13,584 nt of DNA from the NCBI GenBank assembly GCA_963824985.1, contig CAWGRQ010000006.1, positions 1-13,584 on the forward strand, read 5' to 3'. This DNA comes from JAFNAG01 sp963824985. Its GTDB lineage: Bacteria; Acidobacteriota; UBA6911. Positions 1 through 8,194 of the stretch are shown piece after piece (the first letter of the stretch is position 1; each line of letters starts with the position of its first letter). The position numbers were made by a program, and so were the translations under genes. The notes under the pieces were generated by a model. That model saw nothing but the letters and a program-made list of their open reading frames with translations, was not told the DNA's origin and searched no databases.

Positions 1-417
1 GCTGCTGCCCGGGTAGTTCAGAAAGTGCTGTGTTGAGACATTGGTATCGTACCCGAGGGTCGTGCTGTACCGCACCATCCCCTCCGCGGGAAACTCGATG
101 GTGTCGATCTTGACCAGGCCGCCCGAGAAATCACCCGGCTGGTCAGGAGTGAAATTCTTCAGGGTCGTAATCCTGTCTATCAGGCCTGAAGGAATAAGGT
201 CGAGGGGCATGACCTTCCGTTCCGGTTCCGTGGAAGGGAGGACGTAACCATTCACCATGGTATTGCTATATCTTTCCCCCAAACCGCGGACAAAAACGAA
301 TTTGTTGTCCACTACCGAAACTCCCGTTACCCGCTCGAGCGCCGCAGCCGCGTTCCCGTCGCCGTTTTTTGAGATATCCTCCGCTGAGACGTTATCCATG
401 ATTCCCAGGGAGCTCAT
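1..417 (-). pseudogene. TonB-dependent receptor, plug domain, 5'-truncated and cut by the window edge
   Basis: The minus strand encodes the plug domain of an outer-membrane TonB-dependent receptor, which normally plugs a 22-strand barrel and takes up siderophores, glycans or similar ligands. Seen directly are ALERVTGVSVVDNKFVF, VRGLGERYSNTMVNGYVLPS, then EPERKVMPLDLIPSG and FTPDQPGDFSGG, all in the order known for the family. The frame stays open to position 1, so the barrel lies to the left. The first ATG is at 417; upstream the frame continues to an in-frame TAA at 556-558, but the residues there (proline, serine and glycine rich) do not look like a signal peptide or the carboxypeptidase-regulatory-like domain common in Acidobacteriota receptors. 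Either translation starts very late or the gene has lost its 5' end. The family is certain; the pseudogene status is inferred. Confidence 0.8.
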
Positions 418-555
418 GCGTTCGATTAGCGCGGCTTTGAGCGTTGCGGTTCCCTTCAGGCTCCCGGAGGGAGGAGCGGAGCAATCCAGTCCTGATAGAC
501 CCGGGCTGGCTGCGGGGCTGGAAGGAATGCAGGTGATACTCCCATTGCCCCTGCA

Positions 556-798
556 TTATCCCTTTACAAGTTCGTAGAGCTCTTCCCAAAGTGACCCGCA
601 GTCCGATTCCTCTGCGACGGCCGGGTTGGGGCTGTCGGGGGTTCCCTTCTCCGCACTTCCCAGCAGGTTCAGATCTGCCAAAAGTTGATCGAGAACGTCC
701 TCGGAGCGGATGAGGCGGCTGTGCGCCAGTGCGGATTCGCCCATGCGCTTTTTCTGCACAGGATCCCGCAGAACTTCGGACAGGACAGCCAGGTGCTT
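556..798 (-). pseudogene. Unidentified short frame, possible C-terminal gene remnant
   Basis: An open minus-strand frame lies between stops at 799-801 and 556-558, in the same frame as the TonB receptor fragment downstream. Its only usual start codon is a GTG at 759, without a clear ribosome binding site. The translation contains LSEVLRDPVQKKRMGESALA, followed by LIRSEDVLDQLLADLNLL. This weakly recalls the last helices of group 1 glycosyltransferases (a D-P-x-x-x-x-x-M-G-x-x-A pattern), and then becomes an acidic tail ending WEELYELVKG. I do not recognise it firmly. It may be the tail of a gene whose front was lost, or non-coding. Confidence 0.3.
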
Positions 799-813
799 TT
801 ATTTTTCTTTAGG

Positions 814-824
814 TAGATAATCTA
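814..824. promoter_or_regulatory. Palindrome and possible -10 region upstream of PadR regulator 1
   Basis: TAGATAATCTA is a perfect inverted repeat (TAGAT, one-base centre, ATCTA) in an AT-rich patch that contrasts with its GC-rich surroundings. It includes GATAAT, a passable -10 hexamer, and ends 19 bases before the chosen ATG at 844. PadR proteins are usually autorepressors that bind a palindrome over their own promoter, so this is a reasonable operator candidate. No good -35 hexamer is visible. Confidence 0.3.
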
Positions 825-843
825 TTGGAGTATGATTGGGATC

Positions 844-1197
844 ATGCCAAAAAAAGGGACGCCGCCGATGCAGGGAGAGATGATCCAGGGCACCCTGGAC
901 CTGCTGATACTGCAAACGCTGGCCTCGGGTCCGGCTCACGGCCATACGATTGCCCATGCGATCGAGCGCCGCTCGGAAGATGTCCTCCAGGTCGAGCACG
1001 GATCCCTCTATCCGGCGCTGCACCGCCTCGAGGATCGGAAGTGGATCGCATCTTTCTGGGGCACATCGGAGAATAACCGTAAGGCCAGATATTACCGCCT
1101 GACGCCTGCGGGCCGCAGGCAGCTGGCGGAACAGACCGGCCGCTGGGACCAGCTCGTGCGCGCGATCAATCGAATTCTCCGGCCCGCCACGGAGTAA
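844..1197 (+). CDS. PadR-family transcriptional regulator, acidobacterial ADOP-linked type (copy 1)
   Basis: This 117-residue winged-helix repressor shows the PadR pattern throughout: GTLDLLILQTL (residues 16-26), HGHTIAHAIERRSEDVLQV (32-50) as the recognition region, EHGSLYPALHRLEDR (51-65) and the wing NNRKARYYRLTPAGRRQL (77-94). A short C-terminal helix follows, as in the small PadR class that dimerises through its last helix. ATG at 844 is chosen because the ATG at 832 adds residues unlike the family and has the GGAG at 827-830 directly against it; a third candidate is at 868. The gene ends four bases before a duplicated permease in the same direction, the standard acidobacterial pairing, so it very likely controls that operon. 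The effector is unknown. Confidence 0.92.
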   Translation: MPKKGTPPMQGEMIQGTLDLLILQTLASGPAHGHTIAHAIERRSEDVLQVEHGSLYPALHRLEDRKWIASFWGTSENNRKARYYRLTPAGRRQLAEQTGRWDQLVRAINRILRPATE

Positions 1198-1201
1198 GGC
1201 G

Positions 1202-3811
1202 ATGGGATGGAGCCGTTTCTTCCGCCGCAGCCATTGGGATGACGAGCGAGCCCGCGAAATCCAATCCTACATCGAGATCGAAGTCGACGAGAACCTCGCG
1301 AGGGGCATGCCTCCGGAAGAGGCGCGTTACGCCGCGCACAAAAAGTTCGGCAACCCGGCCTTCATTCGCGAGCAGATTTACTACATGAACACCATTGGAT
1401 TTGTCGAAACCCTGTGGCTCGACGCACGCCACGCCTTGCGCTCACTCCGCCGCAGCCCTGCCTTCACAATCACGGCGATCCTGACCCTGACGCTGGGCAT
1501 AGGCGCCAATACCACCATTTTCAGCGTTGTTGACGCCGCCGTCTTCCGCCCAATTCCCTATGTGAACCCGGACCAGCTGGTAGATATCCTGGAGGTCATG
1601 CGGCGGGGCACCTCGGAGATGAACCAGTACAGCGGCATGTCGCGGCAGGAATATGAGGACTGGCGGGCGCAACGGCATATCTTCCAGGGCATCGAACGGT
1701 ACACGTATCCCAAAGAGATCATGCCGGGCACGGATGCTCAGGCAGTGCCGATCAGGGTCGGCGGTTTTTCGCCCGGCATGCCCGGTTTGCTTGGAATCAG
1801 TCCTATGTTGGGCCGTGGGTTCCTGCCGGAGGAAGCCAGGCAGGGCAACGATGCGGTGGTCCTTCTCAGCGAGGGATTCTGGGCACGCGCTTTCGGCGCC
1901 GACGCCGGCGTGCTGGGAAAGACTGTGATCATCGACAAACGCAGCCATGCCATCGTGGGTATCATGCCGCGCGAGTTCAAAGTCCCGCCATACGCCGCTG
2001 CTGATGCCTGGATCCCGCTGACGGACCAGACCGACGGCGCCAGCATCATCGCAAGACTGCGTCCCGGCCTTTCCTTGGAACAGGCTGCGCGCGAAGTCTG
2101 CTTGGCCGCACCGAAGATCGGCCGGCAGCGGCGCGGCCAGCCATGGCAGGATGCGGACATCCGGGCGATCGGCTCTTTAGTGCAAGGCGAGAGAAGAACC
2201 GCATTGCTGGTGCTTCTCGGCGCCGTCGGTTTCGTTCTCCTTATCGCCTGCGCAAACGTGGCGAACCTGCTGTTGGCACGCGCGGTGACGCTCGAGCGGG
2301 AGACCGCAATCCGGGCCGCCATTGGCGCCGGCCGCGCCCGACTGTTGCGCCAGTTCCTGATAGAGAGCTTGATTCTGGCGGCATCCGGCGCACTGGCGGC
2401 CCTTCTCCTGGCAGCGGGCGCGGTTGAAATCATTCCTAAAATCCTGCCGTCCGACCTGCCGCTTTTTTCGGTTCACGAATTGGCTTTGAATGGGAGGGTT
2501 TTTGCCTTCACTTGTGCGCTGGCATTTGTAACCAGCCTGTTGTGCGGTCTGACGCCGGCGTTCAGGGCATCGCGCGCCTGCAGCCGCGGCGGGCTCGTGG
2601 CAACAAATAGAATTGCCGGGGCCACAAGGGCGACGCGCAGGCTGCACGCCGCCTTCCAGGGCCTGCAGATCAGCCTGGCGATCGTGCTCCTGACCGGCGC
2701 CGGGCTGATGGCGAACAGTTTCGTGCGCATGACCCGGACCGATCCCGGCTTCGAGGCGGATAACCTGGCAGTCATCGTGCCGTCCTTCTCGGAAAAAGAT
2801 TATCCTGCCCGGGTTCAACAGAAAGCCTTATCCGATCGTCTGCAGGAACGCATCCGGACCTTGCCGGGCGTTCAATCGGTAACCGTTTCCCATGGAGGGG
2901 CGCCGCCCATCGGAGGCCTTGGGGGCAGATTCGTCACCGAGGATATCGTCGGCGCGGACGTGAATCCGCGCGGCCTCGATCTCTTCTATGTGCCTCCGGA
3001 TTACTTCGCTACGCTGGGAATCCCTTTTATTGCGGGGCGAAACTTCAATGCGCAGGATTACCCCGGTGCGGCTCTCGTTGCAATCATCGACCGCCGTGCA
3101 GCCGAGCACCAATGGCCCGGCCAGAATGCCCTGGGCAAGCACTTCCGGGCGGGGCCGTACGGGCCCTGGCAAACCGTGGTAGGTGTGGTTGGAACCGTGA
3201 AGACCAACAGCTATGCGAGCGCGCAGAATCCGTATCAGGTTTACCTTCCGCTCTCACAGCGGGAAAACCTCTTCGGGATGGTCCTGATCGTCCGGACGAG
3301 CGGCAATCCCGCGACGATATTTGCCGCCGTGCGTGATTATACGGTTGCCTTCGAGCGCAATGTCACGCTGAGAAGAACCGCGACATTTGATGAACTGTAC
3401 GGGAGAACGCTCACTACGCCTCGCTTCTATCTGATCCTGATGTCTCTCTTCGCGGCTGTCGCACTCGCTACGGCGGCGGTCGGTGTCTACGGTGTGCTGT
3501 CGTACGCCGTAAACCGGCGGACGGCTGAAATCGGCCTCCGTATGGCTCTGGGCGGCAGGCCGAGCGACATCCGCCGTCTCGTCGCAAACCTGATGCTCCC
3601 CCCGCTGGCCGGCGGCATCCTGGCCGGTCTGTTTGGAGCGTATTGGCTCACTCAGCTGCTTCGCGCCCTGCTGTTTCAAGTCACGCCCCACGATCCCATA
3701 ACGATGGGCCTGGTCGTCGCTCTGATGCTGGCCGTGGGCCTGGTTGCGACCTACTTGCCGTCGCGACGCGCCTGCCGGATCGATCCAATTACCGCGCTGC
3801 GCGTCGAGTGA
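1202..3811 (+). CDS. ADOP-type duplicated MacB/FtsX-like ABC permease (copy 1, intact)
   Basis: This 869-residue inner-membrane protein has two tandem MacB/FtsX permease units. Residues 1-75 form a soluble head (HWDDERAREIQSYIEIE, then GMPPEEARYAAHKKFGN) typical of ADOP proteins linked to PadR regulators. Hydrophobic segments lie near 87-112, 333-358, 385-410, 432-452, 486-506, 742-768, 800-820 and 828-850, giving two four-helix sets, each with a large extracytoplasmic MacB-like domain (for example FWARAFGADAGVLGKTV at 226-242 and TVVGVVGTVKTN in the second half). FtsX signatures are ACANVANLLLARA, RAAIGAGRARLLRQFLIES and EIGLRMALGGRPSDIRR. The C-terminus IDPITALRVE is typical. No ATP-binding subunit is encoded nearby, hence 'orphan'; the substrate is unknown. 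It is translationally close to the PadR gene. Confidence 0.92.
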   Translation: MGWSRFFRRSHWDDERAREIQSYIEIEVDENLARGMPPEEARYAAHKKFGNPAFIREQIYYMNTIGFVETLWLDARHALRSLRRSPAFTITAILTLTLGIGANTTIFSVVDAAVFRPIPYVNPDQLVDILEVMRRGTSEMNQYSGMSRQEYEDWRAQRHIFQGIERYTYPKEIMPGTDAQAVPIRVGGFSPGMPGLLGISPMLGRGFLPEEARQGNDAVVLLSEGFWARAFGADAGVLGKTVIIDKRSHAIVGIMPREFKVPPYAAADAWIPLTDQTDGASIIARLRPGLSLEQAAREVCLAAPKIGRQRRGQPWQDADIRAIGSLVQGERRTALLVLLGAVGFVLLIACANVANLLLARAVTLERETAIRAAIGAGRARLLRQFLIESLILAASGALAALLLAAGAVEIIPKILPSDLPLFSVHELALNGRVFAFTCALAFVTSLLCGLTPAFRASRACSRGGLVATNRIAGATRATRRLHAAFQGLQISLAIVLLTGAGLMANSFVRMTRTDPGFEADNLAVIVPSFSEKDYPARVQQKALSDRLQERIRTLPGVQSVTVSHGGAPPIGGLGGRFVTEDIVGADVNPRGLDLFYVPPDYFATLGIPFIAGRNFNAQDYPGAALVAIIDRRAAEHQWPGQNALGKHFRAGPYGPWQTVVGVVGTVKTNSYASAQNPYQVYLPLSQRENLFGMVLIVRTSGNPATIFAAVRDYTVAFERNVTLRRTATFDELYGRTLTTPRFYLILMSLFAAVALATAAVGVYGVLSYAVNRRTAEIGLRMALGGRPSDIRRLVANLMLPPLAGGILAGLFGAYWLTQLLRALLFQVTPHDPITMGLVVALMLAVGLVATYLPSRRACRIDPITALRVE

Positions 3812-3999
3812 AGCCGATCCTGGGACATGCACGGATCTGCAATGGGATACCTTTTGCGTTTCACGGTTTCAATTTGCTTGTGGGGCACAAGTCTCTGCAA
3901 TAAGGCGCGGGTGCCTAAAAAAACGAATCCCGGGACCCGATTTCGATGTAGCATGCCGCCTGGGAGGGGTCTAAGCCCCGAAGTTAACATAATTGCTTT

Positions 4000-4629
4000 T
4001 TATCGGAAGTTGGAGAGGGGGAACCGAGCCGGCCTGCCCCACGGAGCAACCGCGGAAAGGCAGCCAATTCCTCCTATCCGTAGCGGTGACGAGCCGATCG
4101 CATAGGCCACGGCGTAGTTCGGTCCCGTCCAGCCGCCTTCGGACCACATGAAATAGTATTTCCCGTCCTTCACGAACATGAAGGAACCTTCCACGTAACC
4201 GCTCGGCGTGATTTCCTTGAAGGTCGTCCCATCGGGAAACGGCACGAAGCCGGTGAAGTCCGCGTTCAGCTTTGCTATGTTGCAGTGCCGCCAACCACCG
4301 TAGATCAGGTAGAACATGCCATCTTCGTCCTTGAACACGTAGGCATCGATCGGCTGCGCGCCGTTGTGAAACTTGTCGACGAGAGGCCTGCCGAGGTGAT
4401 CTTCGAACGGACCGCCGGGTTTCTGCGCACGGGCCACGCCGATGCCGCCAACCTGATTGTCGTTCTGGATGTCGTTCGCGCCGAAAAACATGTAGTAGGC
4501 GCCGTCCTTCTCGATGACCGACGGCGCCCACATGGCACGCTTCGGCACATAGAACTGCAGTTCAATCGCGCCCAGGTGAACGTCTACGGCGCGGTCACCA
4601 GCCTGCAGGGACGCATCATGGCCGAGTTC
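4000..4629 (-). pseudogene. Glycoside hydrolase family 43 fragment, truncated at both ends
   Basis: The minus strand encodes the middle of a five-bladed beta-propeller glycosidase (GH43: arabinosidases, xylosidases and galactosidases). Visible are RAMWAPSVIEKDGAYYMFFG, then NGAQPIDAYVFKDEDGMFYL with the transition-state Asp in PID, YGGWRHCNIAKLN, and YVEGSFMFVKDGKYYFMW with the general-acid Glu in YVEG. The N-terminal blade carrying the base Asp and any signal peptide are missing: family similarity ends close to the 93-bp repeat at 4630. At the other end, similarity stops after YAIGSSPL (about 4081), and the remaining codons down to the TGA/TAA-type stop at 4000 are unrelated. No catalytically complete enzyme can be made. 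Positions 3812-4080 between ADOP 1 and this fragment hold nothing else I recognise. Confidence 0.75.
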
Positions 4630-4722
4630 GGCACATAGGAAGCATAAGCTGCCTGATTCTCTCGCCCTCCTCCGGCACATGCTCCCCCGTCCTCGGTTCT
4701 CAAGTTCTGATAAGATGCGATA
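4630..4722 (+). repeat. 93-bp dispersed repeat, copy A (core only)
   Basis: This copy begins GGCACATAGGAAGC and ends GATAAGATGCGATA. It differs from copies B and D by one substitution (A instead of C in the CCTCCGGCCCATG segment). Left of it is the broken 5' end of the GH43 fragment; immediately right of it begins the interior coding sequence of the BNR-repeat protein. No duplicated target bases are seen at its borders. Confidence 0.9.
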
Positions 4723-4724
4723 CC

Positions 4725-5723
4725 TACGGCTCGGTGCAGGACTCGGGCACCTACCGGGGTGTCGGCATGGGCCCATCCCCTGCTGCAGCCGCAGGCCGCG
4801 GCGCCCGCGGCGGCGGCCGTGGCGGCCGCGGATCCAGCGTACGATGGGAGCGCGCTCCCGGAGGTGAAGGGACCCTGATCTCCGTCGATCCTACCAACCC
4901 CAATATCCAGTACGCATCAGGCTACTATGGACACGTCGAACGGAGCGAGTATGCGAACGGGCAGTGGACGTCAAAAGCCATCTATCCAAAGCCCGAACCG
5001 GGAGAACCCGAATACTGGGGCCAGTGGCTCGCGGCTTCCATGATTTCGCCCCACAATCCGTCGACCTTGTATCACGGCTTTCAGTACGTTTTCAAAACCA
5101 CCGACAAGGGCGAAACCTGGCGGAAGATCAGTCCGGATCTCACTGCTTTCGATCCGGCGAAGCAGGGAAAGCTGCCGTATTCCATTTTCTTCGCCAAACT
5201 GACCGCCCTCGACGAGTCTCCCCTCAAAGCGGGCGTTCTGTACGCGGGGAGCGATGACGGACGCGTTCATGTGACCATGAATGACGGCGCGAATTGGACC
5301 GAGATCACGGCCGGCCTGCCGTACTACAAGCATGTCTGGAGCATCGCCGCGTCAAAATACGACCTGGCGACGGTCTACATCACGCTCATCGGCCGTCACG
5401 ACGACGATTTCAATCCGTATGTCTATAAGTCCACAGACTACGGCAAGACCTGGACGAGCATCGCGGCGAACTTGCCGGGCGGCCCGACCAACGTGATCCG
5501 GGAAGATCCGAAGAAGAGCAATGTGCTCTACCTCGGTACGGATCTGGGCGTTTTTGTCACCACCGATACAGCAAAAACGTGGAGCTACCTCGGCAGCGGG
5601 TTGCCGAACGCACCCGTCTGGGATATCAAGATTCATCCGCGCGATAACCGGCTCGTCATCGCGACGAACGGCCGCGGCATGTGGATCATCGACGACGTCG
5701 CCCCGATCCAGAACGCCAAATAA
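4725..5723 (+). pseudogene. BNR/Asp-box (sortilin/VPS10-like) repeat protein, C-terminal fragment
   Basis: About 330 residues of a beta-propeller protein built of BNR/Asp-box repeats, a class often annotated in Acidobacteriota as exported glycosyl-hydrolase-like proteins of some 1000 residues. Asp boxes are seen as TTDKGETW, TMNDGANW, STDYGKTW and the degenerate TTDTAKTW. Interior-looking sequence YGSVQDSGTYRGVG starts directly after repeat copy A, with no signal peptide and no ribosome binding site; the first in-frame starts are a GTG at 4734 and an ATG at 4767, both inside conserved sequence. A low-complexity Gly/Arg/Ala stretch lies near 4770-4835. The C-terminal end, NGRGMWIIDDVAPIQNAK, looks natural. 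The 5' two-thirds are therefore missing, probably lost in the rearrangement marked by the repeat. Confidence 0.75.
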
Positions 5724-5746
5724 GTACGAGCTATACAAACTCGATA

Positions 5747-5786
5747 CCGACCCGAGGCCTCCGAATCTCCGGAGGCCTCGGGTCGG
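5747..5786. terminator. Perfect 17-bp hairpin after the BNR fragment
   Basis: CCGACCCGAGGCCTCCG (5747-5763) and its exact reverse complement (5770-5786) flank a six-base loop, 23 bases after the BNR stop codon. The very stable GC-rich stem suggests a transcription terminator, but no T tract follows on either strand, so a bidirectional or Rho-assisted terminator, or an mRNA-stabilising hairpin, is equally possible. Confidence 0.6.
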
Positions 5787-5915
5787 ATTCCGATCCCAAC
5801 CACAGTCACTGAAATAGAAACCGCCTCATCGTTGTGCTCCCTCAGGCTTTCGTGGCAGAATGTAGCATCAGTTTGCCGTTACCTCGCAGCCCTGCATATC
5901 TTGTTGCAGCAGAAT

Positions 5916-5920
5916 GGAGG
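5916..5920 (+). promoter_or_regulatory. Ribosome binding site fixing the hydrolase start
   Basis: GGAGG lies five bases before the ATG at 5926. The earlier ATG at 5914 overlaps this site, and the one at 5923 is only two bases away, so 5926 is the best start; it also gives the cleanest signal peptide. Confidence 0.6.
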
Positions 5921-5925
5921 AAATG

Positions 5926-6672
5926 ATGAAACGCTTCTGCTTTCTGGTCGCCGTCGTTTTATTGCTTTCATGTTCCGGACAGGCAAGAGCGGATAAGATC
6001 TCGAAGGAGAGCATTACTTCACAGGGTAAGAAGCGCGCGTATTACCTCTTCGTGCCCGGTACCGTCAAGTCCTCTGCCCCTTTGTTGATTACCCTTCATG
6101 GGTCGGGGCGTAACGGCCTTTCCCTCGTAGAAAAATGGAAAGACCTCGCTGCCAAAGAAGGCATCATCGTTGCCGGACCCGACGCGCAGGATCCGCAGGT
6201 CTGGAAAACCCCGGACGACGGGCCTGACTTTTTGCGCGACCTTGTCGAAGAACTCAAATCCAAGTACCCGGTCAATCCTCGCCGGGTTTATTTATTCGGC
6301 CATTCCGCCGGGGCCGTATTTGCTTTGGGGATATCCATGTTTGAATCGAGGTATTTTGCAGCCACGGCGATTCATGCGGGCGCATGGAGGGATGCCCAGG
6401 GATTCGCCGCGATGGATTACGCCAAACGCAAGATTCCTCTTTCTCTCGTCGTGGGCGACAGGGATCCGTTCTTTCCGGCGGCGGCAGTCATCGCGACCGG
6501 GAATGGATTGAAGGCGAAGGGATTCGATGTGGCGGTGACAATTATTAAAGGCCACGATCACAACTACTATGTTCAGTCCGGAAAGATCAACCAGGAATTA
6601 TGGGATTTCCTCAAGAAATGCGAGCTCACAGAAGAGCCTGCGTATGAGCAGTATCAATTCCAGAAGCAATAA
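5926..6672 (+). CDS. Exported alpha/beta hydrolase (esterase / PHB-depolymerase-like)
   Basis: A complete 248-residue alpha/beta hydrolase. Residues 1-22 form a signal sequence (KR, then hydrophobic FLVAVVLLLSC), with a possible lipobox LLSC placing the lipidated Cys at 16; cleavage after ARA at 20-22 is the alternative. The fold is marked by LITLHGSGRNG (54-64, oxyanion region), the nucleophile elbow GHSAG (Ser127), VVGDRDPFFP (Asp178/180) and the His in KGHDHNYY (210 or 212). The spacing matches the LpqC / feruloyl esterase / PHB depolymerase group, which hydrolyse ester bonds in the periplasm or outside the cell. The natural substrate cannot be told from the sequence. It appears monocistronic, between the hairpin at 5747 and the repeat at 6763. 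Confidence 0.85.
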   Translation: MKRFCFLVAVVLLLSCSGQARADKISKESITSQGKKRAYYLFVPGTVKSSAPLLITLHGSGRNGLSLVEKWKDLAAKEGIIVAGPDAQDPQVWKTPDDGPDFLRDLVEELKSKYPVNPRRVYLFGHSAGAVFALGISMFESRYFAATAIHAGAWRDAQGFAAMDYAKRKIPLSLVVGDRDPFFPAAAVIATGNGLKAKGFDVAVTIIKGHDHNYYVQSGKINQELWDFLKKCELTEEPAYEQYQFQKQ

Positions 6673-6762
6673 AACACGCCGCGGCTGTCGCCGGATAATG
6701 GGCTGGGATTTTGCACTGCGGGCAGCGGCTTCATTTCACGTCCGTGATCTGAATTGCGCGGC

Positions 6763-6924
6763 GGCACATAGGAAGCATAAGCTGCCTGATTCTCTCGCCC
6801 TCCTCCGGCCCATGCTCCCCCGTCCTCGGTTCTCAAGTTCTGATAAGATGCGATATGTAAACTAGGTCCAATTCGGCCCTTTTTTCTGGCTGGGTGCTAT
6901 CATAACTCTCAACAAAGGTTCAGG
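6763..6924 (+). repeat. Dispersed repeat, copy B (93-bp core plus 69-bp extension)
   Basis: The core (6763-6855) is identical to copy D. The following 69 bp (6856-6924) also match D with two substitutions (T for C at 6867, G for C in GGCTGGGTGC) and end at AAAGGTTCAGG, after which the two loci differ completely. The copy lies 90 bases after the hydrolase stop. Confidence 0.9.
6864..6885 (+). terminator. Small hairpin with T tract inside the repeat extension (copy B)
   Basis: AGGTC pairs with GGCCCT, with one G-U pair and one bulged C, around a short loop and is followed by six T. In copy D the same stem has C in place of T, turning the G-U pair into a C-G pair, so pairing is kept. It resembles a weak intrinsic terminator read on the plus strand. 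Confidence 0.4.
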
Positions 6925-7200
6925 TCCGGTTTATTTCCACTTTACGTCCGTGATGAGACTGAGCGCTACATGGCGATCTTAAGCGCTATGCGATGATTAT
7001 TAGACACTGCAGCAACACTCTCAGAAACGTCCTCAAGTAATTGCCTAATCTGAGACAGTCGTGCGGATGTTCCTAAGAAAACGTACTGCATTGCGTCCCA
7101 ATATTGTTGTTTTCATCCCTCCAATATGTGAACCACAACTCTTTCATGCATCGTTGACTGGCTGGGAGAGTGAGGGCTATCGCCGCAATCGAGGAATATC
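6925..7200. other. Gene-free, AT-richer spacer
   Basis: No reading frame of protein-like composition, RNA gene or strong repeat is seen. An ACGTCCGTGAT word at 6944-6954 also occurs at 6738-6748 on the other side of repeat B. GAGGA at 7191-7195, five bases before the ATG at 7201, is a good ribosome binding site for the barrel pseudogene that follows. Confidence 0.5.
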
Positions 7201-8000
7201 ATGAAGAAAACCCGATTATTTCTGCAGCTGTTATTTGTTCTAATTTTGGCTGGGAACACATCTCAGGCTCAGGATAGGCTCTTTGTTCTTTGCCGGGTAT
7301 TCCTACGCACGTCCCTCTTCACCCAGACCGAGACGTCCGTTTGCTCCGCCTGGGCAAGATTGCCACATCGTGGTAAGACCTCAAGAAGTGAACACCAATC
7401 CGAGTCTGAGGGGTTGGGATCTTTCGGCTTCTTTAAGCGTGCTACGGTGGCTAGGCGTGAAAGCTGATTTTGGTTACTACCACGGCACCGCCCTGGATGG
7501 AAGTTCGGCCAACGTTCAGACATACCTACTCGGCCCCGAGGTTCGTCGGCCTGGGCGATTCTCGCCCTTTGCGCACGTACTGCTTGGTGTCGCCCATGAA
7601 TCCACGAGCATGGAGAGCATCTCCGTCGGGATACGCGACACACTTCTCGGCACCAGCGACACAGCGTTTGCGCTCGGCTTTAGGCGGAGGAGTTGACATC
7701 AGAGTGGTAGGGCCAGTCTCAATTCGGCCGGTCCAGGTCGAATTATTGAGGACCAGCTTTCCGCAAGCTCAGGGTCCGAACAATAGTTCCCAAGGCCAGC
7801 CGCGTCTTTCGGCTGGAATGGTGCTGCGTTTTCTGAGGATTGATCAAACATCCCTGGAAGGATTGCCAGCCGCCGATGAACCGCCTAGGGAACGTATAAC
7901 GCTCTCGTACACTTGGTTTTGGCTGCCGAACTGCTCGTGGATTAGCATGACCCTCCACCCCGATCCCGAAATATCAACCGATCCCGGTCAAGGAATGTAA
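7201..8000 (+). pseudogene. Outer-membrane beta-barrel (opacity-like) protein, frameshifted
   Basis: The start is good: a ribosome binding site GAGGA, ATG at 7201 and a signal peptide MKKTRLFLQLLFVLILAGNT followed by SQAQ. Near 7282 the protein-like reading moves to the next frame, FFAGYSYARP, typical of the first strand of small 8-stranded outer-membrane barrels, and stays there through LRGWDLSASLSVLRWLGVKA, DFGYYHGTALDG and FAHVLLGVAHES. Near 7680 it moves again: ALGGGVDIRVVGPVSIRPVQ and RLSAGMVLRF, the typical last strand ending in Phe, are in the third frame. Between 7305 and 7340 another frame (SLFTQTETSVC) reads better, hinting at a compensated pair of indels. After about 7846 the sequence loses barrel character although the frame runs to 8000. 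At least two indels, so the gene is dead unless these are sequencing errors. Confidence 0.7.
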
Positions 8001-8194
8001 TCCCGCGGTCGCTCGGCACCAGGTCGCAGAGGATAAATCCGTGGATCCTGGCAGACGAGCCGGCCGCGACGATCTGCAAGACCGAGGCCGGGTACCAGTT
8101 GAGGGAGGGAGAGATCAGGCCCACTTGGCAGATCGCACGAGTTCTTGCGGGACAGGAGAAGAAAAAGCACTTTGGTCTGACGCGTCTGAATCCC
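8001..8194. other. Spacer between barrel pseudogene and repeat copy C; no assignable gene
   Basis: A plus-strand frame ending at the TAG inside repeat C (just after 8195) has strongly GC-rich third positions and reads INPWILADEPAATICKTEAG then IRPTWQIARVLAGQEKKKHF, but it has no start and no family I recognise. The opposite strand also gives an open frame. It could be the tail of a lost gene. Confidence 0.25.

Noticed and set aside
825..1066. Other open frames on both strands overlapping PadR 1
   Set aside because: The PadR frame carries clear family motifs; the others are GC-rich shadow frames.
1442..2818. Long minus-strand frames opposite ADOP 1 (up to 231 codons)
   Set aside because: Low-complexity Arg/Ala/Pro composition and exact overlap with a well-supported permease gene.
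4630..4776. Minus-strand extension of the GH43 frame through repeat A, starting at 4776
   Set aside because: The upstream residues come from the repeat and the antisense of the BNR gene and show no signal peptide or GH43 similarity.
5873..5900. Sigma-70-like promoter (TTGCCG, 16 bases, CATATC) before the hydrolase
   Set aside because: Only three of six -10 bases match, too weak to report as a feature.
6654..6865. Short frames covering repeat B on both strands as possible repeat-encoded peptides
   Set aside because: The reading differs between copies because of indels in copy C, and no start or ribosome binding site is conserved.
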